Source: Micavibrio sp.
GTDB lineage: Bacteria; Pseudomonadota; Alphaproteobacteria; Micavibrionales; Micavibrionaceae
Direction: 5' to 3'
DNA length: 64,000 nucleotides
Assembly (NCBI GenBank): GCA_021604545.1
Contig: BQJE01000003.1
Location: 295,535-359,534, forward strand
Of the stretch, positions 45,697 through 55,436 are shown in pieces. Under the pieces are notes generated by a model, which had not been told where the DNA came from, did not search any database, and was given only the letters and a program-made list of their open reading frames with translations. Position 1 is the first letter of the stretch. Each line of letters opens with the position of its first letter. Made by a program: the position numbers and the translations under genes.

Positions 45697-46368
45697 TCAA
45701 ATGTGGGAAGCTCGCTCTCCAAAAATTCCTGTACCAACGCGAATATATGTCGCACCGAGCGGAATCGCTTTTTCAAAATCACTGCTCATACCCATGCTAA
45801 GATCCACGACGTTATTCTCCTGTCTTAGTTTGGCCAGAAAAGCGAAATGTAGAGCGGGTGGCTCATCAATCGGTGGAATACACATTAACCCAGCGATATC
45901 CAGCTCGCATTCATCCCGGCAAAACGTCAGAAAATCGGGCAGATCAGCCGGAATAATCCCGGCTTTCTGCGGCTCTTCGCCGGTATTGACCTGAACAAAG
46001 CAGGGCAAGGTTTTACCCTGATTTTGCATTTCCTTTGCCAGCGCCCGTGCCAGTTTTTCCCGGTCCAGCGTTTCGATGACATCAAACAACGCGACGGCTT
46101 CTTTAGCCTTGTTGGTTTGAAGCGGCCCAATAAGATGCAGCTTTAAATCCGGGTAAGCGCTTTTAAGATCGCTCCAATGCTCCTGCGCTTCCTGTACACG
46201 GTTCTCGCCAAAGCAGCGATGCCCGGCGTCCAAAGCTGCCTGCATTCTTTCCGTGGGTTGTTTTTTGCTCACGGCAACAAGATGTACGGTGTCAGCATCG
46301 CGATCTGAGTCACGCGCTGTCTTTTCTATTTGTTCGTATATCTGTGTAAGATTATCTGCAATCGACAT
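45697..46368 (-). CDS. YggS family pyridoxal phosphate homeostasis protein
   Basis: 223 residues from ATG 46368; upstream in-frame ATG 46389 lies inside a palindromic repeat and is rejected. PLP-binding Lys in HLVAVSKKQPTERM, with GHRCFGENRVQEA, LHLIGPLQTNKAKEA, VNTGEEPQKAGI, LMCIPP and LSMGMSSDFEKAIPLGATYIRVGTGIFG, all typical. It buffers PLP and has no enzymatic activity known for E. coli YggS. Location next to leuS cluster is common in alphaproteobacteria. Confidence 0.93.
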   Translation of the reverse strand: MSIADNLTQIYEQIEKTARDSDRDADTVHLVAVSKKQPTERMQAALDAGHRCFGENRVQEAQEHWSDLKSAYPDLKLHLIGPLQTNKAKEAVALFDVIETLDREKLARALAKEMQNQGKTLPCFVQVNTGEEPQKAGIIPADLPDFLTFCRDECELDIAGLMCIPPIDEPPALHFAFLAKLRQENNVVDLSMGMSSDFEKAIPLGATYIRVGTGIFGERASHI

Positions 46369-46383
46369 GGCTTTACTTATAGA

Positions 46384-46457
46384 TGTCATCCTGAACGAAG
46401 TGAAGGATCTCGTTAATTTATGAGATCCCTCGGTTGCTACGCTCCCTCAGGATGACA
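46384..46457. repeat. Palindromic dispersed-repeat-like element
   Basis: The perfect 11-base inverted repeat TGTCATCCTGA ... TCAGGATGACA encloses a second inverted repeat GGATCTC-N9/10-GAGATCC. Sequences of the type TGTCATCCTGARCGAAG are found as dispersed repeats in many bacterial genomes. It sits just upstream of yggS, between it and the porin terminator. One copy seen here. Confidence 0.7.
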
Positions 46458-46475
46458 GTTTGAATTGAAAATGAA

Positions 46476-46500
46476 AAGGGCGCTCACAAAGAGCGCCCTT
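46476..46500 (-). terminator. Rho-independent terminator of the porin gene
   Basis: Stem AAGGGCGCTC/GAGCGCCCTT (10 perfect pairs) around a five-base loop, followed on the minus strand by TTTT. It is 56 bases after the porin stop. Confidence 0.8.
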
Positions 46501-46555
46501 CCCGAAATTTTTAGCTTCTAAATGACTTGTCACGCCGTAGCATGACGAAGGCGGA

Positions 46556-47776
46556 TTAGAAGTTGATCTGTGTACCTACAGTAACAGATGTTGCATCAAC
46601 ACTATCGTTGCCTGCGCCAAGCACAGTACCAGCAACATTGTCATGCTCGATATAGCTGACAGAACCACGGAACGTCATGCCAGGGCCGTATGTATATACG
46701 ACACCACCAGTGTAGCGCTGTGTTTCGATACCGTCCGTACCCGTCAGACCGGAAATGTTGTTTGTGCCGTCCTGATCAAGATAAGATGCACCAAGCTTGA
46801 ATGGGCCTGTTGTGTAGTCAACACCGATAACGAGAGTTTCTTCTTCATCGCGTTCAGTTGTTGCACTTGCACCGACATCACCGAAGTCATCTTCCATGTA
46901 AGCAACACCAACACCGAAAGGACCAATGTCCAGATCGATACCAGCATTCCAGGCTGTACGGTCATCTGTAATCGTACCAGCGGCTTGCGTGATTGGGGAT
47001 TCCTCCTCAACATGCGTATAACCGGCACCGATGATCACGCCAACATTGTTGAACTGACCTTCATAACGAGCAGCGGCTTCGTATGACTCACCGAAAGCAC
47101 CATCAACATCATCAAGGTTCAGTGCGTCTTCCGTAGAAGCACCAGCAACGTCAGGTGTGTAAGACAAACCAAGCTGGAAACCGTTAAATACAGGTGACAG
47201 ATATGTCAGCTTGTCAGTCGTACGGGTTACGTCCTGATCATAGTCGACACCATCGGCAGCAACACCAGCTACAGCAAGACCTGTAAGGGCCGCGCCCGCA
47301 GGAACTGCGCCACCTTGAACAGTGGTGTAGTTGACCGGGTTTACGTGCTGACGGATACCGTCAATGTTGGAATCAGCAGAAGGCGTAGCAACCTGCAAAA
47401 GGTATGCGGCACCGTCTTCAGAACCAGCATTTACACGACCCCAGTCGCCTGAGAAGTAAATGTAGTTTTCTTCAACGTTGAAAGAATCACTTGCGCCAGG
47501 AGCACCTGTGCTTCCGTCAGTTTCTGCTTCCAAATGAACACCAACCGTCAGGCCGTTATCCAATGTGGTTTCACCGCTCAAATGCACTTCAGAGTTGCGG
47601 ATAATGTCGAATTCACGAGCATCACCTGCAGCAACTGCAAGGTCGTCATCCTGGTCAGTATAGAAGGCATAACCCTTCACATACCCACCAATGTCCAGAG
47701 ATACTTGTGCGTTGGCTGAGGCCGGAACCAGAGCCAATGCACCAATCGCTGCACTGCTAAGTAGTAGTTTTTTCAT
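46556..47776 (-). CDS. Outer-membrane porin
   Basis: 406 residues from ATG 47776, preceded by GGAGG eight bases upstream. Signal peptide about residues 1-22 ending ANA, then VSLDIGGYVKGYAFYTDQDD and repeated amphipathic beta strands with many Asp, Thr and Gly, ending in a strand whose last residue is Phe (VTVGTQINF), the outer-membrane assembly signal. It belongs to the general trimeric porin type of alphaproteobacteria. GC and codon use suggest high expression; the long leader (see upstream) may regulate it. Confidence 0.9.
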   Translation of the reverse strand: MKKLLLSSAAIGALALVPASANAQVSLDIGGYVKGYAFYTDQDDDLAVAAGDAREFDIIRNSEVHLSGETTLDNGLTVGVHLEAETDGSTGAPGASDSFNVEENYIYFSGDWGRVNAGSEDGAAYLLQVATPSADSNIDGIRQHVNPVNYTTVQGGAVPAGAALTGLAVAGVAADGVDYDQDVTRTTDKLTYLSPVFNGFQLGLSYTPDVAGASTEDALNLDDVDGAFGESYEAAARYEGQFNNVGVIIGAGYTHVEEESPITQAAGTITDDRTAWNAGIDLDIGPFGVGVAYMEDDFGDVGASATTERDEEETLVIGVDYTTGPFKLGASYLDQDGTNNISGLTGTDGIETQRYTGGVVYTYGPGMTFRGSVSYIEHDNVAGTVLGAGNDSVDATSVTVGTQINF

Positions 47777-47984
47777 TTTATTTCCTCCAATCAATCTTCG
47801 TTAAAAGCTTGATCTATTAGGTTGAACAAGAAAGATCCGATACAATGGATCATAAGAATAGCCCCCCGTTACCAGCGAACTACAGCCAGTAAGCCAATCT
47901 TTTCCACAACCGTCAACGCAGATTTTTACAAATATGCCACATTTTTTTGAGATCGTGACAATTTTGCAACACATTCCCACCACC
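47777..47984 (-). promoter_or_regulatory. Porin upstream leader
   Basis: About 200 bases with an A/T-rich stretch at 47925-47965. A weak candidate promoter on the minus strand is TTGTCA (47961-47956), 19-base spacer, CATATT (47936-47931), leaving a leader of about 145 bases. No clear operator recognised; such leaders often hold small-RNA sites. Confidence 0.3.
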
Positions 47985-48104
47985 GTCACCCCGGCGGTGC
48001 CGCAAGGCACTTATACAGCCGGGGCCCAGTAAAGACAGCGATCAAGGATCGCTGACATATGGATCCCGTTTGTTTAAGCTCGCTGGCGCTCGCCAACGGG
48101 ATGA
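47985..48104. repeat. Array of short perfect hairpins (compound palindromic element)
   Basis: Hairpins in order: CCCCGGC/GCCGGGG (47989, 48018) enclosing GTGCC-GCAA-GGCAC; CAGCGATC-AAG-GATCGCTG (48036-48054); CCCGTT/AACGGG (48065, 48095). The edges GTCACCC and GGGATGAC are mutually inverted. This is the usual layout of an extragenic palindromic repeat. Fills much of a gap of more than 400 bases; 48105-48221 holds no gene that I can see. Confidence 0.65.
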
Positions 48105-48221
48105 CGGGAATAGGGAATATTCAACCATTTGCTTTAAAACTCAGCTTGAGAGGCAAGGCGCGGCGTGCTAATGAAGGTTTCTGGAATTATTATTTTATTG
48201 GCAATTTAGGGGCTAAAAGAC

Positions 48222-48779
48222 ATGTTAAACCGCCTTTTAATAACAAGGTTTTCTCTCCTTTCCCTGTGTACGGGCTGTATTTTGGCCTTAGGTGCCTGTG
48301 GGTCCGACACAGAAAGAGAAGCCAAATATCCCAGCGGCCTTGAGCGCACCACGACCGGTGAAGATATATATGGCGAAAGTGAGAGCATTTTCGGTGAAGA
48401 CGGCCTCAGTATTTTTGGTGGTAAGAAAAAAGAAACTGACGGCTCCAGCGGTATTGGCGTTAACAGCTTCCTGTGGCGCGCCTCGCTGGATACGGTGTCC
48501 TTTATGCCGCTGGCCAGCGCAGATCCCTTTGGCGGCGTGATTCTCACCGACTGGTACACCCCGCCGGAAAATCAAAGTGAACGCTTTAAGGTCAATGTTT
48601 TCATTCTTGGTCGCCAATTGCGCTCTGACGGTATCCGCGTGCGTGTCTTCCGCCAAACCTTTAGTGGCGGCAGCTGGCGTGATTCTGATGTTTCCGGCGA
48701 TATGGGCACCCAGCTTGAGGACACAATCCTCACCCGTGCCCGCCAGCTCCGCGTCGCCCAAATCGGCGAGAGTGAATAA
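48222..48779 (+). CDS. DUF3576 lipoprotein
   Basis: 185 residues. Signal segment then lipobox LGAC near residue 26, so a likely lipoprotein. The C-terminal half ([34 protein letters not shown], then [24 protein letters not shown]) is diagnostic of DUF3576, a family restricted mainly to alphaproteobacteria and typically just before leuS. Function unknown; likely envelope. Seven bases before leuS. Confidence 0.9.
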   Translation: MLNRLLITRFSLLSLCTGCILALGACGSDTEREAKYPSGLERTTTGEDIYGESESIFGEDGLSIFGGKKKETDGSSGIGVNSFLWRASLDTVSFMPLASADPFGGVILTDWYTPPENQSERFKVNVFILGRQLRSDGIRVRVFRQTFSGGSWRDSDVSGDMGTQLEDTILTRARQLRVAQIGESE

Positions 48780-48786
48780 ATGCGCC

Positions 48787-51330
48787 ATGTCTTCACGATA
48801 TAATATCAGCGAAACCGAGCAAAAATGGCGGAAAATCTGGGACGAACGCGAAAGCTTTAAAGTCACCGAAGATTCCGACAAGCACAAATATTATGTCCTC
48901 GAAATGTTTCCCTACCCCTCGGGCCGCATCCATGTCGGCCATGTCCGCAATTACACGCTCGGCGATGTTGTCGCCCGTTATAAAAAGGCGCAGGGCTTTA
49001 ATGTCCTCCATCCAATGGGCTGGGATGCCTTTGGCCTGCCGGCGGAAAACGCGGCGATAGAGCGCGGCGAGCATCCGGACAAATGGACCCATGAAAATAT
49101 CGACGTTATGCGCGTCCAGCTTAAATCCATGGGCCTGTCGATTGACTGGAGCCGTGAATTTGCCACTTGCGATGCCGATTATTACCGCCATGAACAAAAA
49201 ATGTTTTTGGATTTCTACAAAAAGGGAATCGCCTACCGCAAAGAATCCGTCGTCAACTGGGACCCGGTCGATCATACTGTTCTCGCCAATGAACAAGTCA
49301 TCGACGGCAAAGGCTGGCGCACCGGGGCCGCCGTCGAGCGCCGTAAACTCAACCAATGGTTTTTAAAAATCACCGATTATGCAGAGGAGCTTTTGGAAAG
49401 CGTACAGAAACTAGAGAACTGGCCGGAAAAAGTTCGCATCATGCAGGAAAACTGGATTGGCAAATCCACTGGCCTGCAATTCAAGTGGGGCATTAAAGAT
49501 CACGACGATCAAATCGACGTTTATACAACGCGGCCCGATACATTATTCGGCGCGTCGTTTCTTGCCCTTGCCCCGGACCATCCGATGGCGGAAAAACTTT
49601 GCAAAGGCAAAGATGGCTTTGCTGATTTTGTGCAAAAATGCCAGTCCACCGGCACCTCGGAAGAGGCCATCGCGCAAGCTGAAAAACTCGGCTTTGACAC
49701 CGGCTATAAAGCAACGCATCCGCTTTTGCCCGGCAAAGAATATCCCATCTATGTTGCCAATTTCATTCTCATGGATTACGGCACCGGCGCGGTTTTTGGT
49801 GTGCCTGCCCATGACCAGCGCGACCTTGATTTTGCCCGCAAATATGATCTCGATGTCATCCCTGTGATTGCGCCGCGTGATGTCGAGCCCAAAGATTTTG
49901 AAATCAAAAACGAAGCCTTTACCGATGACGGCATAGCGTATAACTCGGAATTTCTAGACGGGCTAAACAAGCAAGACGCTATCAATGCCGCGATTAAAAA
50001 ATGCGAAGACATTAAAAATGGCATAGGCAAAACCCAATTCCGTCTGCGCGATTGGGGTGTTTCGCGCCAACGCTACTGGGGTTGCCCGATTCCGTTCGTT
50101 CATTGCGAGGCCTGCGGTACCGTGCCGGTTCCCGAAGACCAACTGCCCGTCACCTTGCCGCCAGATGTGAATTTCGATGAGCCCGGAAACCCGCTGGAAC
50201 GTCACCCGAGCTGGAAAAATATCACGTGCCCGGAATGCGGCAAAGATGCCACGCGTGAAACAGATACTTTCGACACGTTTTTCGAATCCAGCTGGTATCA
50301 ATTCCGTTATTGCGATCCACATAACGACAACCTTCCCGTAGATAGAGACAAGGCCGCACATTGGCTACCGAAGGGCGGCGGTGTCGATCAATATATCGGT
50401 GGTGTTGAACATGCCGTGCTTCACCTTCTTTATGCGCGCTTTTTCACCAAGGCAATGCGCGATTGCGGCTATGTGGACTGCGATGAGCCATTCACCGGGC
50501 TTTTCACCCAAGGCATGGTGACGCATGAGACCTATCAGGGACATAACGGTCACTGGCTCCTCCCGGAAGAATATGAAGAGATGAGCGACAAAAGCTCCGT
50601 TAAAGTCGGATCGCCCATCAAAATGTCGAAGTCCAAGAAAAACGTTGTCGATCCTGAAAGCATCATGGAAGCCTATGGCGCTGACGCAGCGCGGCTGTTT
50701 ATCCTTTCCGACTCCCCGCCCGAGCGCGATCTCGAATGGACCGAGGGCGGTATTGAAGGCGCATGGCGCTTTGTCAACAAACTCCACAGGCTTGTCGATG
50801 AAGCTGATCTTCCGGCGGCAAATGAAAATGAGTCCAAGGATTTCAGTGAAGAGGCCCTTAATTTACGCCGCGCCACGCATAAAACCATTCAAGGCGTTAC
50901 AGAAGACATCGAAAATTTCCATCTCAACAAGGCTGTGGCCCGTATCCGTACCCTGTCCAATGCGACTTCCGACTTCAAAGAGGGCGGCTGGGCCTTACGC
51001 GAAGCGATTGAAGTTCTCACCAAACTCATCAATCCGATGATGCCACATCTGGCGGAGGAATTGTGGAACATGCTCGGCCATAACACGCTTCTCGTTGATG
51101 AACCCTGGCCAGTGTTTAATAAGGACTTACTGACCGAAGAAAACGTGACCATCGGTGTACAGGTCAACGGCAAAGTCCGTGCCTCGATCACTCTTCCTGC
51201 CGATGCCGACAATAAAGCCTTTGAGGACGAAGCTCTGGCACAGGACAATGTCAAAAAGGCCATAGAAGGCAAACAGGTCCGCAAAGTCATTGTTGTCCCC
51301 GGTAAAATCGTTAATGTGGTGGTGGGATGA
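48787..51330 (+). CDS. leuS: Leucyl-tRNA synthetase
   Basis: 847 residues. It charges tRNA-Leu. HIGH motif as HVGH in [16 protein letters not shown] near residue 45, KMSKS in [16 protein letters not shown] near residue 615, editing domain with [12 protein letters not shown], and a zinc-type CEACG/CPECG insertion. ATG 48787 is preferred; longer readings would run through the DUF3576 gene. It overlaps lptE by 4 bases. Confidence 0.97.
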   Translation: MSSRYNISETEQKWRKIWDERESFKVTEDSDKHKYYVLEMFPYPSGRIHVGHVRNYTLGDVVARYKKAQGFNVLHPMGWDAFGLPAENAAIERGEHPDKWTHENIDVMRVQLKSMGLSIDWSREFATCDADYYRHEQKMFLDFYKKGIAYRKESVVNWDPVDHTVLANEQVIDGKGWRTGAAVERRKLNQWFLKITDYAEELLESVQKLENWPEKVRIMQENWIGKSTGLQFKWGIKDHDDQIDVYTTRPDTLFGASFLALAPDHPMAEKLCKGKDGFADFVQKCQSTGTSEEAIAQAEKLGFDTGYKATHPLLPGKEYPIYVANFILMDYGTGAVFGVPAHDQRDLDFARKYDLDVIPVIAPRDVEPKDFEIKNEAFTDDGIAYNSEFLDGLNKQDAINAAIKKCEDIKNGIGKTQFRLRDWGVSRQRYWGCPIPFVHCEACGTVPVPEDQLPVTLPPDVNFDEPGNPLERHPSWKNITCPECGKDATRETDTFDTFFESSWYQFRYCDPHNDNLPVDRDKAAHWLPKGGGVDQYIGGVEHAVLHLLYARFFTKAMRDCGYVDCDEPFTGLFTQGMVTHETYQGHNGHWLLPEEYEEMSDKSSVKVGSPIKMSKSKKNVVDPESIMEAYGADAARLFILSDSPPERDLEWTEGGIEGAWRFVNKLHRLVDEADLPAANENESKDFSEEALNLRRATHKTIQGVTEDIENFHLNKAVARIRTLSNATSDFKEGGWALREAIEVLTKLINPMMPHLAEELWNMLGHNTLLVDEPWPVFNKDLLTEENVTIGVQVNGKVRASITLPADADNKAFEDEALAQDNVKKAIEGKQVRKVIVVPGKIVNVVVG

Positions 51331-51827
51331 AGAAATTACTGGCCATATTTTCAATTCTTTTGCTTGCCGGCTGCGGCTGGGAGCCCGTCTATGGTGACCT
51401 TGGGAGCAAGACCGAGCAAAATGCTGTCGAAGCCACACTCGCACAAATTGCCATCACCAATATCCAGGACCGCGAGGGGCAATACCTGCGCAACGCGCTG
51501 ATTGATCGTTTTTACCGTCATGCCCGTCCCGCGAATGCAGCCTATACATTATCCGTGGGCAAAATTCAGGAAAGGCTGACTGATCTTGATATTACAAAAA
51601 GCTCGGACGCCACACGCGGACAGCTACGCCTTTCAACAACGATAGTATTAATCGACAGAAAGACGGAAAATGAGGTTCTCACCCGCAAGCTGCGCTCAAT
51701 CACCAGCTATAACATTCTGGGTAGTGAATTCACCAACCGCGTCTCCGAAGAAAACGCGCGGCAAAATGCGCTGGATGATCTGGCAAGACAAATTGAATTG
51801 CAGATTAGTTTGCATTTTCAGCGTTAA
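51327..51827 (+). CDS. lptE: LPS-assembly lipoprotein LptE
   Basis: 166 residues. Signal then lipobox LLAGC near residue 16, followed by WEPVYGD, typical of the family. LptE plugs the LptD channel for LPS insertion in the outer membrane. The family is divergent, but position between leuS and (in relatives) holA is diagnostic. It overlaps leuS (ATGA). Confidence 0.9.
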   Translation: MKKLLAIFSILLLAGCGWEPVYGDLGSKTEQNAVEATLAQIAITNIQDREGQYLRNALIDRFYRHARPANAAYTLSVGKIQERLTDLDITKSSDATRGQLRLSTTIVLIDRKTENEVLTRKLRSITSYNILGSEFTNRVSEENARQNALDDLARQIELQISLHFQR

Positions 51828-51908
51828 ACCCTGGTTTTTTACCGGATTTTACTTTGACGAAAATGTCCCTATATTATTTTTAGTAAGCAAATAAACAGGA
51901 AAATAGCC

Positions 51909-53351
51909 ATGTCTGAAGTCAATGCCTGCGATTTAAAGATCATCGAAAACGAAGATGATGTTTTTGATCTTTATGTCGGTGTCGGCAGTGAATCCAAAGC
52001 CGGGCTAGAGGTCGAAATGACCTTTTTCGACCCTGCGACAATGAAGCCAATGAGTCTGGCCCAAAACAAACTGCTCAAAAACGCCGCCGAAGCACGCCAT
52101 GATGGTGACTGGGTTCATACCGAACCAACAGCCGATATTCTGGAGATTGTGTCCATACCCGGATACCCGAATGACATTAAAAATGTTCTGAATGACATTA
52201 ACGACAAAATTAAAATCCTTACCGATAAAGCTGGCGAGCTTGGCCTCAAGCGCTCTTACTTTCAGGAACTGCCCGATAGAACCGGAAAAGAATTGCTTGA
52301 GCATATCGTTGATTCCGAGCGCTACCAAACGATGTACTGGCCGTACCGCGAGGACATGACTGATATTGTCACTTATTTCGCCGTGTGCAAATCCAATCAG
52401 GTTTCCATTAGTCACCGCGACCCGGATCACTTGCTGGAAAATATACGCAGGCTTTATTTCCTCGCGCCGTTTCTCTTTTTGCTCACTGATAATTCCTCCG
52501 GCTTTAACCAGGGACAGCCCTTTTCCGGCCACCAGGGCATGATGCATCGTACTGCGCTCGAAGAACGCGGCGGCATTCTGCCTTATATTTTTACCGCGCA
52601 AAACGGCGAAGATTTTATTCGCAAACATATTGATTACGTCATGAACAACAAACTGTTCATGCATTACGACGAAAATGGAACGCTGACTGGTATTCCTTCG
52701 GGGACATGGAGCAGCTTTGAAAAACTACGCACGCAGTGTTTGAACTTTGCCAGCAATTATTACCTTGCCCAAAGTATTCTTTGGCCTGATGTAAAAATTG
52801 CTGCGTTAAAAAATAGGGACGGTGGCGTGATCGGCCACCGCTTCGAGCCGCGTATGTTCGGCGTTGGTATTCACCAGCACCAAACTGCGTTTTTAATCAC
52901 CACCGCTCTGGCCTTTAAGCCCAATTTCGCCGCGCAAGTTGACGCGCTGCTTGCAGAATACGGCTTTGATACACAAGACCTGGATACAGCCCGTGAAAAT
53001 CTCGAAGCAGCTTATGATTCTGCGCAAAATCACAACGGAAAGTTTTTTGACATCCCCTACGGCACCGGCACCGTGGCTAATTTCGCGAAAGAGTTTGCTG
53101 ATTTGATAGAAAATGCTCATATCGGCGACGGACTGGATGAAGAATTAGAGCCACTACTCTCCATCTGTCGCACAGGCTGCACAGACGGCAAGATCAACCG
53201 CATGATGTTCCCGACATTAGAATCAACAATGGAATTTCAAAAAACCCACGACCCGGCGATCTTTAACGACCCCAATAGCTGCGCCCATATGGTGTTTGAA
53301 AAAGAGATAAAGAAAACTTCGGCTGGTGCCTGTACGCAGGCGCAAACCTAG
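51909..53351 (+). CDS. Glutamate-cysteine ligase-like protein
   Basis: 480 residues. GLEVEMTFFDPATM near residue 30 resembles the start of carboxylate-amine ligases of the glutamate-cysteine ligase type, followed by ILEIVSIPGYP, SERYQTMYWPYRED, FAVCKSNQVSISHRDPDHLLENIRRLYFLAPFLFLLTDNSSGF and SGTWSSF. The tandem convergent glutathione-synthetase-like gene supports a role in glutathione synthesis. No exact class assigned; confidence in the reaction is moderate. Confidence 0.65.
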   Translation: MSEVNACDLKIIENEDDVFDLYVGVGSESKAGLEVEMTFFDPATMKPMSLAQNKLLKNAAEARHDGDWVHTEPTADILEIVSIPGYPNDIKNVLNDINDKIKILTDKAGELGLKRSYFQELPDRTGKELLEHIVDSERYQTMYWPYREDMTDIVTYFAVCKSNQVSISHRDPDHLLENIRRLYFLAPFLFLLTDNSSGFNQGQPFSGHQGMMHRTALEERGGILPYIFTAQNGEDFIRKHIDYVMNNKLFMHYDENGTLTGIPSGTWSSFEKLRTQCLNFASNYYLAQSILWPDVKIAALKNRDGGVIGHRFEPRMFGVGIHQHQTAFLITTALAFKPNFAAQVDALLAEYGFDTQDLDTARENLEAAYDSAQNHNGKFFDIPYGTGTVANFAKEFADLIENAHIGDGLDEELEPLLSICRTGCTDGKINRMMFPTLESTMEFQKTHDPAIFNDPNSCAHMVFEKEIKKTSAGACTQAQT

Positions 53352-54271
53352 GGGACTATTTTTCTTTCAATCACATCCCACAACATGCTTTCAAATTTCT
53401 TATTATAAATTTTGTTAAGCCGTGCCAGACTTCCGACACTCCCCACATTCGCTTCCGTTAGATAGGGCCCGATAAAGTCGACTCCGGCAAAATGGATATC
53501 CCGTTCCTTCATAACTGAGCCGATTTTCTTACATAAAATACGCTCTTGTTCTGAGAGCTCATAGGCTTCATCAATACTATCGCGGTAAATACGAAATTCT
53601 CCATCGGGCGGGATGGTATTCAACGCGCCAACAATCTCTCCATCAAACAGAACAACGCGTTTATTGCCCTCTTTGACTTCCTTCAAAAACGGCTGAAACA
53701 TAAGGGGTTCGCCGTATTTTTTAAGTTCAGCTTCTGCGTCATTAACATCAGAGCTGCGCGTTATACCATGGCCGTGAAAGCTATAAAGCGGCTTGATCAC
53801 CACATCCTTATGCGCGGTAAAAAACTTTTTAATTGCTATCATATCGCCACTGATCAAAGTCGGCGGCATGTGTTTTTTGAAATCAAAAATGAAAAGCTTG
53901 TCCGGCGTGTTGCGAATCCAGAACGGATCATTGGTGACAAGCACGCCTTGATCCTTTAGCCGCTCGAGAATATAGGTCGTCGTGATATAGCCCATGTCAA
54001 AGGGAGGATCCTGACGTAAGAAAACAACATCAAATCCGGCCAGATCGACAGCGTCGTAATCCCCCAGCTCATAATATTGATCTTTTGATAAATCAACGCT
54101 AACCGGCGCTGCATACGCGGTAATAGCGCCTTTATGATCAAGGCTTAGATGCTCTGGCAGATAATGAAAAACCTTATAGCCCCGGCTGCATGCCTCCTGC
54201 ATCAACAGCAAAGACGCACTTAATTCCCGGTCCGAATCCGCCGGAGATTCCATTTGAAAGGCTATTTTCAT
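53348..54271 (-). CDS. gshB: Glutathione synthase-like ATP-grasp protein
   Basis: 307 residues. FLRQDPPFDMGYITTTYILE in the first third, VTNDPFWIRNTPDKLF, FQPFLKEVKEGNKRVVLFDGEIVGALN and AGVDFIGPYLTEANVGS are GshB blocks. It would join gamma-Glu-Cys and Gly. The usual KPLDGMGG loop is replaced by IKPLYSFHGHGI, and the metal-site NVTSPTG by NVGSVGS, so activity or substrate may differ. Overlaps the ligase-like gene by 4 bases, convergent. Confidence 0.8.
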   Translation of the reverse strand: MKIAFQMESPADSDRELSASLLLMQEACSRGYKVFHYLPEHLSLDHKGAITAYAAPVSVDLSKDQYYELGDYDAVDLAGFDVVFLRQDPPFDMGYITTTYILERLKDQGVLVTNDPFWIRNTPDKLFIFDFKKHMPPTLISGDMIAIKKFFTAHKDVVIKPLYSFHGHGITRSSDVNDAEAELKKYGEPLMFQPFLKEVKEGNKRVVLFDGEIVGALNTIPPDGEFRIYRDSIDEAYELSEQERILCKKIGSVMKERDIHFAGVDFIGPYLTEANVGSVGSLARLNKIYNKKFESMLWDVIERKIVP

Positions 54272-54319
54272 GCAAACACCCTAAGCAGAACATCAGGGCT
54301 TGACAATCCGGCCACGAGA

Positions 54320-55327
54320 TTAATTTGGGCTACACTGTCTTTCTTCATGATTAGATTTGGGGTCATTAGCTGCAACACGCGCGTTGTGTTCACCGACAGA
54401 TACCATAAAGTCTGAAAGCAATTGTGGGCTGTTAGAATCTATTCCTATTTTCTCATAGTGTTCCAGACCTGCTCGAACCTCACGCGACAGTTTTGCGCGT
54501 TCTATAACCGCGCTGGCATAAAGCCTATGAAATCTAGTTTCTACCTCAACGCCCTGCTCTATGCTTGATTTAATTACGCCGCGCAAATAATCCAGATCAG
54601 TAACGGAACCTTGTGGCTTCAACGAGCCGTCACTTTTCTGAGGGTTACCCATCGCTGTACCTATAATCTGAGCTTTTCTCTGTTCATCATCTCTTTCGAT
54701 ATAATAGGAGGCATCTTTTTGCGCAAAACGATTATTCGGATTGTGAATGTAAAGCGGGCCTTCTGTGTCGGCAACGCAGGACAGAACTATAACTGTCTCT
54801 CCAACCTCTGTTGTGACAGGCAGAAAATCAAATGTATAAATAGGCATGTTGGGCGGCATTTCACGGTCCGCAAATTTTTCCATGTAATAGCTGATAAAAT
54901 TTGCCGCAACATTCGAGTCCAAGTGCTCTATCGATGTTTTTAGGACGCCGCCAGGAGTAGAAGCCCCTTCGGATTTTTCTATACCGATCGTAATACCGGG
55001 GCTCTCGTCAGTACCACGATAATGTATATCAAAACAGACGAAATCTTTTGAATACCCTTCCAGAGGAGCGGGGGTGACCTCAATAATATCTTGCTTTTTT
55101 AGCCCTGAGAACATGCTCTCAATATCATCAATAAAAGTTTTATCTGCGTTTTGCAGGTGAGAATATTCAAGCAGTGAACCCGCACCAAAAGCGTTTACGG
55201 CACCAGTATTTTCAATTTGTTCGATAAAGGCGTTTTGTGTCTCTAGATTAGAAATCTTAACGTGGTCGGCTAACGCCTGACGAATTTGTTCTTTTTGCTC
55301 AACTGTAAAATTAATTTTTTTACTCAA
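54320..55327 (-). CDS. Unknown protein of 335 residues
   Basis: Start TTG 55327 with GAGGA seven bases upstream. No signal peptide, membrane segment or recognised domain. Soluble, mixed composition, with ITIGIEKSEGASTPGGVLKTSIEHL and TTEVGETVIVLSCVADTEGP resembling beta-rich segments, and a helical C-terminal third. Orphan-type promoter TTGACATAATT precedes it. Function not assigned. Confidence 0.7.
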   Translation of the reverse strand: MSKKINFTVEQKEQIRQALADHVKISNLETQNAFIEQIENTGAVNAFGAGSLLEYSHLQNADKTFIDDIESMFSGLKKQDIIEVTPAPLEGYSKDFVCFDIHYRGTDESPGITIGIEKSEGASTPGGVLKTSIEHLDSNVAANFISYYMEKFADREMPPNMPIYTFDFLPVTTEVGETVIVLSCVADTEGPLYIHNPNNRFAQKDASYYIERDDEQRKAQIIGTAMGNPQKSDGSLKPQGSVTDLDYLRGVIKSSIEQGVEVETRFHRLYASAVIERAKLSREVRAGLEHYEKIGIDSNSPQLLSDFMVSVGEHNARVAANDPKSNHEERQCSPN

Positions 55328-55359
55328 TTTTCTATCCTCTAAATTGTAAAGTTTCGTGA

Positions 55360-55388
55360 CTTTACCACAATTATTTAAATTATGTCAA
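55360..55388 (-). promoter_or_regulatory. TTGACATAATT-type promoter
   Basis: Minus strand: TTGACA, 17-base spacer starting TAATTTAAATAA, weak -10 GTAAAG, upstream of the 335-residue orphan. Confidence 0.5.
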
Positions 55389-55436
55389 ATAATTGTGCCT
55401 AGGATTTCTGAATTGCGCTGCTAGAGTGAAAGAATC

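Noticed and set aside
54300..54305. TTGACA on the plus strand between gshB-like and the 335-residue orphan
   Set aside because: No -10 at a proper distance and no plus-strand gene downstream.
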